In this document: piece by piece, positions 20,453-33,388 of the stretch
Layout: each line of letters opens with the position of its first letter
How positions within the stretch are numbered: position 1 is the first letter of the stretch
Assembly: GCA_903813345.2 (NCBI GenBank)
Contig: CAIIXF020000236.1
Coordinates: forward strand, 1 to 64,000
DNA from: Owenia fusiformis
Lineage: Eukaryota > Annelida > Polychaeta > Sabellida > Oweniidae
Direction of reading: 5' to 3'
Length of the DNA stretch: 64,000 bases
The notes under the pieces: model-generated
The model's database searches: none
What the model was told of the DNA's origin: nothing
Seen by the model: the letters and a program-made list of their open reading frames with translations, nothing else
Made by a program: the position numbers and the translations under genes

Positions 20453-21998
20453 CAGGGTGGGCCAAAAAAAACCACCCCCCTAACCAATATTCCTGATAAA
20501 TATTTATTTTTTAACAATCACACCAACAATGATATATCATATTAAAGATAATTTAATTTGCAACAAAATGATATATAATAGCACCATTTTCAACAACCCC
20601 ATATAGAAATATGACCATTTATGTGACATGGGGGTCAAAAAACACCTTTTCAATTTTCGTCGATTTTGCGAACAATTGCTTATTTCTACCAAATTTTAGT
20701 AAATTACAACATTGTCATGAGTCTTTCATAATTGGCTATTATATCTTGTTTTCATTCAGTTTTTGAACCACACATGCTCAATATACATGTGTATGTTTAT
20801 AAAACTAATTTATTTCTTCTTCAGTCTGTCCAAAAATAGCTCAATAGACCCACCCCCCGGACCCATCCTCTGATTGGATTATTCGCTTAAGACGTGGAAG
20901 CCATTGGTTGATGGCATAATTGATGGATGTAAGCGGAAGTACCATTCAACTGCTAGTTATTCTTTCTTTTAGTTCCTCTACATCCCTGATAGGCTGGGTA
21001 TATTTAAATACCAACCGTTCTAGATGCTCCCAGATATGGTAATCAGCATTATTGGCAACTCGACTGCCAGTAAGCCATTTTTCTGGGCTAGAGATGGTGA
21101 CATTTCAAATCTCCAAAAACTCCAGGGTAGCATTGGACCTGTGTGATAGAGCATTGTTCCATCAGAAAATGAAATTTCTTTCACATGTTTTTTATATTCT
21201 TGAGGAGTCCTTTTTTACCACCTCGTGTCATTAACATTCAGAGTATATTTTTGCTCCTGGTTCAAAAAACAGGGCCTGTATGGTCTTTCCTTTTTGGGAA
21301 ACACTGAGTGGACACCACCTACCTTTCAGAAAAATGTCATCTTGATTTGAGTAGCCTTTTATGGCAAATGTCACTATTCTTGCTTACTGATAATATAGAG
21401 TATAGCCATTTGATTACATGTATAGTACTTGGGGCATTTAAAACAGTTGGTCTATGGAGATCCCTAGCCCATCAGGGGTGTAGACATACTGAAAGAATGA
21501 ATAATTAGGTGTTGTATGGTACTTCTGCAGAGGTCCATCAATTATACCAATAGATTTCGCGTTTTAAGCGAGAAATCAAATCAGAAGTTGGGTCAGGGGG
21601 TGAGTCTATTGAGCCATATTTGGACAGACTGAAGAAGAAATGAATTAGTTTTATAAGCATATACATGTATATTGAGCATGCAAGGTTCAAAAACTGAATG
21701 AAAACAATATATAATAGCTAATTATGAAAGACTCATGACAATGTTGTAATTTACTAAAATTTGGTAGAAATAGACAATTGTTCGCAAAATCGACGAAAAT
21801 TGAAAAGGTGTTTTTTGACCCCCATGTCACATAAATGGTTATATCTCGAGCCAGAGTTGTTGAAAATTGTTCTATTATATATCATTTTGTTACAAATTAA
21901 ATTATCTTTAAAATGATATATCATTGTTGGTGTGCATGTTAAAAATTGAATATTTATCAGAAATATTGGCTAGGGGGTGGTTTTTTTGGCCCACCCTG
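20453..21998 (-). mobile_element. Decayed mariner-like element with long TIRs
   Basis: Flanked by TA (20451-20452 and 21999-22000). Ends CAGGGTGGGCCAAAAAAA and its complement open inverted arms of roughly 400 bases (20453-20850 and 21600-21998), with additional conserved blocks such as GACCCCCATGTCACATAAATG. The centre encodes transposase remnants on the minus strand. Confidence 0.88.
20950..21240 (-). pseudogene. Mariner/Tc1 transposase remnant
   Basis: Minus-strand translation gives DGTMLYHTGPMLPW (the FQQDGAxxH-type catalytic block with changes). About 100 bases later comes ADYHIWEHLERLVF, then IRDVEELKERITSS and a stop, in the order expected at the C-terminus of IS630/Tc1/mariner transposases. 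Frame breaks and a missing upstream half show it is inactive. Confidence 0.8.
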
Positions 21999-22126
21999 TA
22001 TATATAAATACACGTGTTCTCATCTAATAAGCAGTATGTAAAATGTATCCCTTCAAGGGAGGGCTATCTACAAAGTTGATTATTATAATGAACTAAATCT
22101 GTGAATTATTATGATTGGTGGATTGG

Positions 22127-23460
22127 CTAGATCCGAAGGACCGCCCATTCAAACTCCAAAAGAAGATGAAGCAGTGCTATAAATAAGATAATTGTCATTA
22201 TCGAAATAAAGATTGTTTCGAGATGTTTTCCATTTATTTTCTGACAGAGCGCTTTTAGTGGATTTAAAATTTTGTCTATTCTTGCGCCAAGTTCAGTTAT
22301 GTGAAGGTCAAAAGTGAGATTTTTGTCTAGGATTAAGCCTAAGTGCTTATGGCTGTTTACTCTTGGTATAATGTCATTTCCAAGAGAAAGATCTATGGTC
22401 AAAATTTCACGTTTCTTTGGATTGGAAAAGGTCAAATCTTTGCTTTTAGTAGCTTTAAAATTTAATTTCCATATTTCGGATCATTGGAAAATATGGTTAA
22501 GGTCCTCCTGTAGGGCTTTGTTTATTTCAGTTGCTGTTTCGGCTGTAAAAGACTGGTAAATTTAGGTATCATCTGCGTAAATGAAACATTTTGAATTCAA
22601 ATTGTCAGGTAAATCATTGATATAGATCAAAAATAAGAGGGGCCCCAGGATCGAGCCTTGAGGAACTCCAGAATTTATATAACCCTTTTCAGATAAGTTT
22701 GACTCATGACCATCTAATACGGACCAAACCCATACATTTTCAATTTTCCTAATAGTAGCCCATGGGGCATTGAATCAAATGCAGCCGAAATATCAAGATA
22801 AATCCCTCTTACATTAGCCCCAATTCCAATTTCATTTGTTATGTGGTCAATAATACTTAGAAGTTGTGCCTGTGTGCTATGTCCTAGCAGGAAACCACTT
22901 TGAAGATTGTAAAATAAATTGTTAGAAATGAGGTGGTCAAAGAGTCTTTTAAAAATAATGCGCTCAGCGACTTGAGAAACACAACGCATGAGAGTTATTG
23001 GGCGATAATTTTTTACATCTGTTTTATCTTTGTTTTTATGGATAGCTACAATATGACCAACCTTCCATAGTTGAGGATATTGATTCAAAGTAAACATTTT
23101 GTTAAGCAGTTTTGATAAAATAGGTGAAAGTGATGGCGCTGCCATTTTAAACATTCTATTACTCAACATGTAAGGGCAAGTGGCTTTATTAATATTTAAA
23201 CTAAGTAGAATGTTATAGACTTCTCTGTCATTAGTAGAGAGCAGGTCAAATGTTATATCGGCTCTTGGAATAAATGGTGCATTTCCATGATTATAATTAT
23301 TATGGTATTTGTCAATAAAATGTGATAACAATAAATTTGCTTTGTCACAACTATCAGTATAATTATTACCATTGGCATCGTTGAGGAGAGGTATTTTACT
23401 ATTTTTTGATTTGCCTAGGAGCCTACTTATAATTGACCAGTACCCCCAACAAATCATCAC
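22127..23460 (-). pseudogene. Non-LTR retrotransposon reverse transcriptase fragment (broken)
   Basis: The upstream 248 codons (22714-23460) carry classic non-LTR RT blocks: NINKATCPYMLSNRMFK, LWKVGHIVAIHKNKDKTD, KNYRPITL, LQSGFLLGHSTQAQL and the first catalytic box YLDISAAFD. After a break, [20 protein letters not shown] and the catalytic IYADDT follow in the next segment (about 22550-22680). An in-frame stop comes immediately after the ADDT. HKHLGLILDKNLTFDLHI lies in 22127-22435. It resembles the Jockey/CR1 group. The N-terminal endonuclease is missing. Confidence 0.9.
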
Positions 23461-24849
23461 AGTGGATGAGGACAGTGGAAGAAGTTGTCTGAGTGATACT
23501 ATCTAAATGATTATCATTAATTAAACGTATTAAGAGATACTTGTCAATGTTGAATTATGAAATCATTACAGATAGATGTTCTTTACTTGATACTTTCAAG
23601 GGGCAAGAAGGCATGTAGAGAGAAAAGTTTAATTCTAAATGTTTGCCTGTTCCCTTTTTTAATTTTGGAATATTTAAAAAGTTTACTCGTCGTTATTTTT
23701 AATTTGCCTAAGAAAAATGTGAGTAAAATTTAAAACACCTTTATTGACTTTAAAAAATAATATTATATAGACTAATAAACTTACATGCTAATATCAATGC
23801 AAAGAAATTTAGTGAAAGTTGAGAAGGAAATGTTCGTTCTAACCCTTATTTACTGTTAAAAATCTAATAGTTTGCCTCTTGATTGTTAACAACTCGATTT
23901 GTTAATTATTATTTGTAAGTATTTTATACTTTGCCTCACAGCATGCAAATATTGCCTCAAATTCTTCTTTAGACTCTCCCCTTAACTTTCAATGTACTAA
24001 ATTATTTAATGGCCTAAACCTATAGGTTTTACCTCTTTGCGAGAGAGGTGTCCACTAAGACAGGATTTACTGTAAACTTACAATAATAATTTGAGTCCCA
24101 CATATATTTTGAAAAGAATATATACAAACATCATTGATCACCGAAATACGTTCTATGCCTGCACAAACATGGATTATATTCTATCTTTTAATTGACCCAT
24201 AGCAAAGAACTGTACTAACGTTATTAGGTATTGTGAGTTTAATTACAGCATGGGATGTTCACGAAAAGGAACGTCAAGCCTAAATAAATCCGGTGGTCCC
24301 TCTCGAAATGTTCAAAATGTCTACACTTCTAAAAGTACATTCGTGTCACTTGTTTCGGGGAACTGAAATTACAAAATTTGTGAATAGTAAATACAAAAAC
24401 TCATATAAAACAAAAACATACTAAATGCAATTTTTTCAAAAGCGTAGACAAATTATCAAGCAAAAGAACGTATGAATACCATTACAAGACAATTCCAAAT
24501 CGTTATTTTATCACGTCAAAAGCATTAAGTGTACAATTCGCAGTCGTTCACCTACAAGTCCGTGTCAGAATAATGACCATTCGCCGTCGTTATAATTAAC
24601 ACCACTTTGTTCATTTCACACATTTATGGCAAATTAAAGGTACAGATACTTAAGATATTAATAAGACCTTTAATGTAGTGGAAACTGTTCCACGTTATAA
24701 AATGATTTTTTTTTTGTTTAAACCTAGTGAAATGACACTAATGGAGATTTAGAGCATATTTCTGGCACTTTTTGTTATCTAATGCCGATAAATATGATCT
24801 ATGATGGCACGATCGCCATAATAAATACGTAGGTATGAAAAAGAATGTC
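23461..24849. other. AT-rich stretch, nothing recognised
   Basis: No coding, TIR or tandem structure was recognised on either strand. Confidence 0.4.
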
Positions 24850-26928
24850 TAAGGTAGAAGTGTATGTATTTTTCTAAACGATTGAATTTTATTATCTTTT
24901 TGAGCCATTCTGATGAATGTCTCATCCAAATGGTTGTAAAAAACAAGGGAAAAACAAGTCCGGGACGATTTACGTTGGGTAGTATAGGGCACCGTGCTTA
25001 TGTCATAGTGAATAATTTTCTGGGTAAATGTTAAGGCAGTCATTTTGCATTTTCTGTCCTAATATCTTGTCTATAAAGTCTTGTCTCTGCATTTTCAGGT
25101 TATCCGTTTGAGGAATTGATTTCAAATTCTAGGAATTATTCTCAGTCCGAAAATCTAGAACTGATTACTTTTTCGGCATTCTGCGTAAATTTTAAGGCGG
25201 CGCTTTTCCGTCTTAAAATCGTGTCTTTTTTCTCACTTTCATGCAAATTATACGAGAATAAGATGCATAATGCACATCAAAATGATCGGGAGACAGTATC
25301 CCGCGATTCCTTGTTGCTAGATTGTCCCAACATAGCTTGTGTTTTATTAGATGCATAATGCACATCAACATGACCGTGAGACAGTATCCTGTGATTCTCA
25401 ATATGCTAGATTGTCCCTTTATTTTGTGTTAAAGTCCCCGATAAATCAGGCTACGTATACCGCCGTGTTTACATTAGGGGATTAGAAGAGTTTATTTTTT
25501 ATTTAGGTATGCAAGCTACGTATATCAATATTAGGCCTTCATTCATGTACTCGTGTGCATGTAATCAGCATGCCCTTCAATATTATGTAAACCAGGCTAT
25601 TCAAGTACTGTATATAATATACACTATTTATGTGTGTACTACATACAATACAATTCCCTGGGAAACAAAACACAAATACTTTTTATATGTTCAAAATGAG
25701 CCATTTGATTGATGCAAACACCAAATAGCTTCATAAATAACATCTACAAAGTAAATCTAATAGTAATTGTCAATTTCAATGGTGAAACTTCCCTGGTTAC
25801 GATTATAAGGGAAATCATCACGAGACGAAGATCGTTCGCCTTCCTGCCTTACCTCTGAATCGTGTACCGGGTAATCTCTTTATATAGTTTAGCGAGAGCG
25901 GTGCGCCTGCGCAGTTTTAAACTTTGGCGCACACTTTAAATGGCGCGCGCGCGAGCTGATTTGTAAACTGGCTCCAACTTGGAGCCAGTTTAATATCTTA
26001 AAAGTTTATGTATTTTTCAGTTTTTTCTTATTTTCTTGCAAATCATTCGAGAATAACATGCATAATGCACATCAAAATGATCCGGAGACAGTATCCCTAG
26101 ATTCTCAGTTTCTAGATTGTCTCTTAAAAACTTGTCTTAAATGGAGCGAGCGGATTTGGAAACTAACTTTGAGCAAGTTTTGAAAAATAAACGTTGCGTT
26201 TTTATTAAACAGAAATACAATGCATTCTCTGTTCTGAATTGAAGAACGTGATCCAATTCATCAATTTTTATGATTAGAATGCAATTTACCGTCATCGTTT
26301 TGGAACAAAATGACTTCCTGGAAAAATCTTGAAATATCTTAAGATTTTACGGTATTTTTTTCTCATTCATAATATCTTAAAAGTTTATGTATTTTTCAGT
26401 TTTTTCTTATTTTCTTGCAAATCATTCGAGAATTACATGCATAATGTACATCAAAATGATCAGGGGACAGTATCCCGTGATTCCCAGTTTCTATATTGTC
26501 CTTTAATAGCTTTTCTTAAATGGAGCGAGCTGATTTCTCCAACTTAATTGGAGCCAGTTTGGAAAAATGAGCGTGCGTTTTTATTAAACATAAAAACAAT
26601 TCATAATTTTTTTTGGATTGATGAACTTGATCCAATTCATCGATATCCATGCTAATAATTCAACTTACAGTTATAGTTTTGGCTTAAAATGACTTTTTGC
26701 AAAAAATCTTGAAATATGTTAAGATTTTATATTTTTTAAATTTTAAACCCGACTAAACCGACACAATTATAAACAATTATAAAATTGTGTCTGTTAAGTC
26801 GTTTCTGCATTTTCAGGGTAACGGTTTGAAAGATCCATTTACATTTTCGGAATGATTCTCAGTATGATGATATAGAACCGTAAATTCTAAAGATACTTTT
26901 TGCAAGAAGTCATTTTATGCCAAAACTA
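24850..26928. repeat. Repeat-rich arm with AACTGGCTCCAA palindromes
   Basis: Segments with AATGCACATCAAAATGATC and GAGACAGTATCCC recur near 25265, 25355, 26065 and 26445. The palindrome AACTGGCTCCAACTTGGAGC occurs near 25964 and in degenerate form near 26540. Much of this block returns in inverse at 28399-29230, on the other side of the palindromic mariner. No gene is seen. Confidence 0.65.
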
Positions 26929-27370
26929 CTTAGGTGGGTCAAAAAGTTTTGCAGTTGATGCCATAACTTCAAGGAAAATATGATTTTTACAATGAAACTT
27001 TGTACACATATGTGTTATACATTTATACATTATATGTTAAAATTTAGGACCTCAATTTTGATTGGTTCTTGAGATATGGTTGCTATGGTAACCAGAGTGG
27101 TGGGTACCATGTTCAACCCGAAATTACGTTTTTCCAAATAGTTTTCTTGCTTGAATAAACTCTTTGTAAAGTGGCAATTAGCAGGTGTAAGTGTCTTTGG
27201 GTGGCTATTTTTCTTCAAAAAATTCTTCAATTTGCTAATTGTCTCTATGACATCACAATAGACAAGTTACACGATGATTTCCTTTGTGATGTATACTGTC
27301 CAAAACCCAGTTAAAAAATTGAGATGGAAAAGTGAGGAAATTTTGAATTTTTTTCCCAAAATTTTCAAAA

Positions 27371-27468
27371 TGGCAGATGTTTCCTCACCAACCAAATTGA
27401 TGAAATGGAAGCAAAGAAATCTGATAGAGTGCATGGTTCAAAATGGCAACTTTGCAAGAGTACTATGA
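27371..27468 (+). pseudogene. Mariner transposase N-terminus, left palindrome arm
   Basis: From the ATG at 27371 the frame reads MADVSSPTKLMKWKQRNL and is lost after about 30 codons. The same start is found on the minus strand in the right arm. Confidence 0.7.
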
Positions 27469-27958
27469 ACTGGTTCAGGGAGCATTTGGAAATGATGCCA
27501 AAACGTATCCAGAAATTGCCTAGATGCTGCAAGATGCGCTTCCTTTTGCGCCACTGTGAGGAACTTTGGAACCCACTTTGCTGCAACATACCGCTTTTTC
27601 AAGATCTTTGTGACAATTGCATGGCAGGACCCCTTAGATATATCCAGTAAATCACTTATTTCCTCTAATGAAATATGTCTGTCCTGCTCTATAAGGACTT
27701 TTATCTTTTCGGCATTCACTTGGTTGACAGAGGTCCTTGGCCTTCCTTTTCTGGGGTTGTCTGAAAAACTGTCACACTTCCCCTTCTTGAAATCGTTGTA
27801 CCATCTCATTACAGTTGTGTAATTTTTGGCATCATTTCCAAATGCTTCCTGAACCAGTTCATAAGTCTCTTGCAAAGTCTTGCCATTTTGAACCATGCAC
27901 TGTATCAAATTTCTATGCTTTCATTTCATCAATTTGGTTGGTGTGGAAACATCTGCCA
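27438..27958 (-). pseudogene. Mariner transposase N-terminal half, truncated
   Basis: The arm copy begins with an ATG near 27958 (MADVSTPTKL), has a stop soon after and resumes as an open frame from 27908. It contains the paired helix-turn-helix DNA-binding region: WYNDFKKGKC, then GRPRTSV, then LEEISDLLDISKGSCHAIV, ending with KWVPKFLTVAQKEAHL. The catalytic DD(D/E) domain is absent. The last ~20 codons of the 27438-27908 frame are the inverted arm read antisense. It cannot be an active transposase. Confidence 0.85.
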
Positions 27959-28398
27959 TTTTGAAAATCTTGGAAGAAAAATTCAAAATTTCCTCACTTT
28001 TCCATCTCAATTTTTCAACTGGGTTTTGGACAGTATACATCACAAAGGAACTTATCGTGTCACTTATCTATTATGATGCCATAGAGACAATTAGAAAAAT
28101 TGAAGAATTTGAAGAAAAATAGCCACCCAAAGACACTTACACCTGCTAATTGCCACTTTACAAAGAGTTTATTCAAGCAAGAAAACAATTTGGAAAAACG
28201 TCATTTCGGGTTGAACATGGTACCCACCATTCTGGTTACCATAGCAACCATATCTCAAGAACCAATCAAAATTGAGGTCCCAAATTTTAACATATAATGT
28301 ATAAATGTATGACACATATGTGTACCAAGTTTCATTGTAAAAGTCCTATTTTCCTTGAAGTTATGGCATCAACTGCAAAACTTTTTGACCCACCTAAG

Positions 28399-29230
28399 TA
28401 TAAGTGTAAATTGCATTCCAAGCATAAAAATCGATAAATTGGACCACGTCCATCAATTCAGAACAGATTATACAATTGTATTTCTGTTTAATATTGAAAC
28501 ACAACGCTCATTTTTCAAAACTGGCTCCAAGTTGGAACCAGTTTACAAATCAGCTAGACCCAACTCATTGCTGACCAGCCCCGAAATATTTTGTATATGA
28601 CGTCAAAATCGTATCTGACCAGCCCCGAGATATCTCGGGATGCTGTCTAATAGTTGCCACATAATCTATACCAATTATCTTAACAAATATTGTAGGGGCT
28701 ACTAGGGTTACATGGTTGGGTGCAATCAAACGCAGCGCCAGGGTTCTAATACAGTCCATTTTATGCTAACGTGAAAATGTGCAATTTTTCTCAATTTTCC
28801 ATCAAAATTGCCAGTCACCAGCAGAAAACCTCCAAAATAGCTTTGGCCAGCAATGAGTTAACACTATTTAGGGACAACATAGCAACTGGAATCCATGCAT
28901 CTTATTCTCATATAATTTGCATAAAAATGGGGAAAAATACGTAAAATCTTTAGATATTTCAAGATTTTTTGCAAGAAGGCATTTATTCCAAAACTATGAG
29001 AGTAAATTGCATTCTAAGTATTTAAATTGATGATCACGTTCATCAATTCAGAACAGAGAATGCATTGTATTTCTGTTTTGTAAAAACGCTTAAGACACGC
29101 TATTGAGGGACAATCTAGAAAATAGGAATCACGGAATACTGTCTCCGGATCATTTTGATAGTAGTTTTATAATAATAGTTTTGAAAAATGAGCGCTGCGT
29201 TTATATAAAACAGAAATACAATGCATAATC
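28399..29230. repeat. Inverted partner of the 24850-26928 block
   Basis: Contains AACTGGCTCCAAGTTGGAAC (about 28520), GAATCACGGAATACTGTCTCC (about 29127) and GAACAGAGAATGCATTGTAT (about 29051), all inverse to sequence left of the palindromic mariner. No gene is seen. Confidence 0.65.
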
Positions 29231-29570
29231 TGTGGTCAATTGTTAACTGTTATTTCAAAAGCTAGCTTTCAAACTGGTTTTCAAAAAGCCTGCTTTTAAA
29301 AACTGGCTTCTCGGTGACTGCAGAAGCCGGCTTACATTTGACTTATTTAACAATCAACGAAAATATTTTAATTTTTCGTTTCTTTGAAAATTGCTTAAGT
29401 AACGAAATGCCAATTAAACATAAACAGGCTTTAAAAGTGATTCAAATGAGACTTCCGGTTGTCAAACTTATAGAGGGGAGTGTCATCATTCATTATTAAT
29501 TATATCACATAAATCATAATTACATGAATAGCATCAGGATAAAAGTACCTAAAATACAATTTTGAAAAAT

Positions 29571-30464
29571 TAGAGGTCGCAACGGTACTGAAAACCAGTA
29601 CCGGTAACCGTCACCCTAATAACCGTACCGTTACCGAAATACCGGTAAAAATATGTAAGATAAAATGCCAATGCGCTGCCACCCCCACTTTGTTCCTAAT
29701 ATAATAGTATGTAACTATCTTACGAATCAAGATGTATTTTTAGTTTTAAATTAAATGTACATGTATTACACATTTCAAACCATTTCTCAACTGTATCAAT
29801 AATGAGTTATCCCGTCCCCACGTTATAGCAACCCTCCTACATCCGACTTACAAAAAGATGATAAGGGCTCTAATGGCCAACGTATGTTAATATATATTTC
29901 GTTTATATTTAAATTTAAAAATTAAAACTTACGAAAGGCACGGGAGTTCAGATTGTTTTATTTATTTGTTTGCTAAAACACTTTAGCAGAGAGCTTGTAT
30001 TTCATTTTGTTCACAATTAAAAGCTCAGATACTATCACAAAATATTAAAGTTACAAAATATAATACGAAATGTAGGCTATATTAATTCAACTTATTGTCA
30101 ATGCCTTGTCATTCGTAAATGACTATTACAAACATAATTCAGTTTCTTGATCTGACGTTGACACTACAACTTCACCGGAACTGCCAAACATAATTACAAC
30201 CAAATCTGAGCATGAGCATGAAGCTACTACACCCGAACTGCCAAACATGGACATCACACCTGAACTGCCAAACATGGAAATCACACCTGAACTGTCTATG
30301 TTAATGTACGCATCGTGAAAGTAGAAATAAACGAAATAATTAAAAAACGACGTGTCTTTTATTTCCCCGGGGATTATCGTCGGTTAACCGGTTAATAATT
30401 TGAATACCGGTAAATGCTCAATTCCGTACCGAAACCGTATAACCGGAATTACCGTCAGCCTCTA
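29571..30464 (+). mobile_element. 894-bp hAT-like non-autonomous element
   Basis: The 8-bp TGAAAAAT is duplicated at 29563-29570 and 30465-30472. Ends TAGAGGTCGCAACGGTA and (inverse) TAGAGGCTGACGGTAA. The subterminal regions are full of ACCGGTAA-type motifs, as in hAT-related MITEs. An 8-bp duplication is typical of hAT. The interior keeps a short open frame (about 30150-30318, plus) with three copies of TPELPN ending at a TGA. Confidence 0.88.
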
Positions 30465-30472
30465 TGAAAAAT

Positions 30473-31506
30473 GTTATCAATACAAATACGTGTATTTTCT
30501 ATTGCTGACCACATATACCCTAAACGGTTTTATCGGGTATGGCAAAGATAAACTGTAAATATTATGTAATTATGTATAATGAATATCTACACTATGTGCA
30601 TTAAATTACATATTTTATTCGCTAAATATTTGCTGCATCGTACAAATACATGTATAAATATCAAATGTAAATGCTAACACAAAGAACAAGTGTAATTATT
30701 TAGCGAATATAAATTGTATAGCTTATTATATTCGATAAAACAAAAAAAATCGATAGATTGGGTAAAGGTTTGGTAAATTGTTTGTTTTATTTGGTATGTA
30801 TGGAATATTTAATGTACCGTATAAAGAAGCAGTTTAAACACCATTAGTAGTTAGCGTATTATAAATTATTACTTACAAAAAATTGCTAATCCTTACAAAC
30901 ACTAAAAGGACCAGATTATCTATTTGTCCATTTGCTACATAATACGTATAATGTGTTTGTAATTTTATTCATAAATATAATTAATTTTTACGACAGCTGA
31001 CGCTCTTTCAAATATGGTAAATGTGAATACCTCATTTTGGCACACCCTATAGCAATGTTATTATTATGACAGCCTAAATCACATTGAGATTGAATGGAAG
31101 ACGATTTTCCACGGGCCAGAAGTTCCATTGCATAACTACACTACTCACTTCAAATTGGGGATCGTTGCATCTTCAGACAGTGTGAAACATTTGAGAGGTA
31201 CAATGAATTTTTATGGTTGTTCTGATTTGATTTATCTTATGAATGGCTGCCGTACATGTATGATAGCATTGTTGGTAATTCCTTGTTTTTATAATAGGTG
31301 GCAATATCATACATCACTTAGAACATAACTGTTACCCTGGCCCACGAGATTCACCAAGGCAAGATACTGTAACTTGTAACTCTACAGACAACTTAACGTG
31401 GGAGTTTAGGCACAAGGACAGGTAGGTAATTGATAAAACAGGTTGATAAAACATCATACAAAAGTACACATTCATCACCAGACGGCTACGTCCCTATTTG
31501 GTGTAA
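30473..31506. other. AT-rich stretch, nothing recognised
   Basis: A lone mariner-like end (TTTTGGCACACCCTATA near 31036-31052) is visible without a partner. No gene is seen. Confidence 0.4.
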
Positions 31507-31508
31507 TA

Positions 31509-32483
31509 CAAGGCGGTAAAAAACGGCAACCCTAGTTTTTCCTAATATCTTTGTCATTCTAAGAAATGACTCCCTGATATTTTAGACATTTGTACATCAT
31601 TCAATTTCCTACCAGCCCACCATATTTCATGACCATCTGAATGATAATCACAATATTACTGCATTTTAAGCAACATGCCCCATAAGGCCACTTTCGGGCT
31701 GTCTGAGCTGGTCTGTTATTCAAATGAACTCCATTTTCAACTTGATGCAATGGTAAACTCTAACAATTATGTGATCTTGGGGAGCCAAGCACTTAATGGA
31801 GTATTGGAGAGGCACATTCACACAGACAGATGCACTGTTTATTGTATACTAGGCACAAAGGGTCCTTTACCTTTAAGGATGCCGGTGGACATGCAATAAC
31901 TGTCAACATCAAACTCTATGTTGTGATTCCCATTGAGTTCTTGGGGACTTTAGGTGAACCCAGGACAGTTGAAAGGCAGCAGCAGTTGTTCCAACAAGAC
32001 AGAACCATACCCCAAACACCTAATGATGCACAATAATGGCTTTGGGACCATTTCAATGACTACATTATCAGCAGTACAAAAAACAATGAATGGGCACCCC
32101 ATAGCCCAGATATGACCCCATTTAATCTTTGCCAGTGGGGATACCCCAAAGATAGAGTGTAGGGTAATAACACTAGAAGGACATTTGACCTCAAAATAAA
32201 GATCACATGTGTCGTTCATGAGCAGGCCAAACTTGCTGAGGAATCAAGTTAAGTCATTGACAGGTTTGCAAAACGTGTGCAGGTTTGCCTACAGCACGAT
32301 ATTGGAAAACTAGGGTACCTTGTTTAAAGTGCTGTAACATTGCGCCTATCAGTCCAATGTTCATGAAATAATACAATCTAGTATGAAATTGAATGATGTA
32401 CACGTGTGCCAAATATCAGAGCAAATTTAAAAAAATGACAAGATATGAGGAAAAATCAGGGTTGCCGTTTTTTGACCACCCTG
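31509..32483 (+). mobile_element. Internally deleted mariner-like element
   Basis: TA flanks at 31507-31508 and 32484-32485. The right end (inverse) CAGGGTGGTCAAAAAACGGC matches the left end CAAGGCGGTAAAAAACGGCA. Inverted similarity extends about 100 bases (TTGTACATCATTCAATTTC on both sides). A degenerate transposase lies inside on the plus strand. Confidence 0.88.
31675..32260 (+). pseudogene. Mariner-like transposase catalytic-domain remnant
   Basis: The plus strand encodes in order AMVNSNNYVILGSQALN, then LFQQDRTIPQTPNDAQ (the FQQDGAxPH block with changes). An in-frame stop follows, then EWAPHSPDMTPFNLCQWG, the SPDLTPxDFFLWG block. Stops, a frame change near 31830-31950 and a missing DNA-binding region mark it as dead. 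Confidence 0.85.
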
Positions 32484-32995
32484 TACAACATGCGAATATT
32501 ATTGAGAAAGACATGAAAAACAACACACCACAACACAATTTAGAGAAGATCGATGTCACTTTGCAAGTTTTTGTCAAAATTATAGTGATAAAAGTATCAA
32601 TTAGATAATGTTTAAGGAACGTGCCGTGTCAATGCGACAATTAGTATCAAAGGAAGTGACAAAGTTTTATTCCTCCAGTTGAAGCAGGATTGTTTTAAAT
32701 AAATTGTATTGGTAGATTAAATATCACTGAACATGGCATTGCTTGCTTTGCAAGTTTTTTTTGTATTCGAAGATTTGACCATTTTGAATAGGTTAAATAA
32801 GTAAACATGTTAAAAATTCTTTGACACCAAGAACATTTTATACGATTTCAACTGAAAAATAAGATCTAAATGGACCCCAAAACTCACAGTGGGTGGTCAA
32901 TGTGACTCATTGACACTGTTTAATTTTTCTAAATTCATTGTTACGGTCTAACCATTCAAATTAGTCCATATTAGTTATAATTACATCATTGACTA

Positions 32996-33388
32996 GAGTC
33001 CATTTCATTGCTTCAATTCGTCAGTAGAACGGCAAAAATAAGAAATTGGGAGACCATTGTGCAATAATATATGGAAAAGTATATTCATAATGTACATGAA
33101 TGACATTTGTATATTTCAGTTTTTTTAGTTTTTTGTGCAATAAGGTTGTGCCGTCTTGTAATTTGAATAATTTCAGCCATGTTAATCTTATTGAAAATAA
33201 CATGGCAGAGAAACATCCAAATATAAGAGGCCACACACTTTATAAGCCAAACTAGAACCAATCCAAGATATACAAATGTCATTCATGTACATTATGAATA
33301 TACTTCCCCATATATTATTGCACAATGGTCTCCCAATTTCTTATGTATTTGCCGTTCTACTGACGAAATGAAGCAGTGAAATGGACTC
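32996..33388. mobile_element. 393-bp palindromic MITE (TA flanks)
   Basis: TA at 32994-32995 and 33389-33390. Ends GAGTCCATTTCA and TGAAATGGACTC. The arms are nearly completely complementary, for example TTGCACAATGGTCTCCCAAT in inverse on the two sides. TA duplication and structure suggest a Tc1/mariner-type MITE. Confidence 0.85.

Larger units (their letters stand above)
26929..28398. mobile_element. Palindromic mariner-like element
   Basis: TA flanks at 26927-26928 and 28399-28400. Ends CTTAGGTGGGTCAAAAAG and its complement. The inverted arms are about 570-580 bases each and include not only the TIR but also the first part of the transposase gene. The element thus has two opposed gene starts and one truncated reading frame in the middle. 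Confidence 0.88.

Noticed and set aside
24849-32608. Numerous 60-90 codon frames not tied to transposase motifs
   Set aside because: They lie in AT-rich repeat DNA, overlap on both strands and show no recognisable motif.
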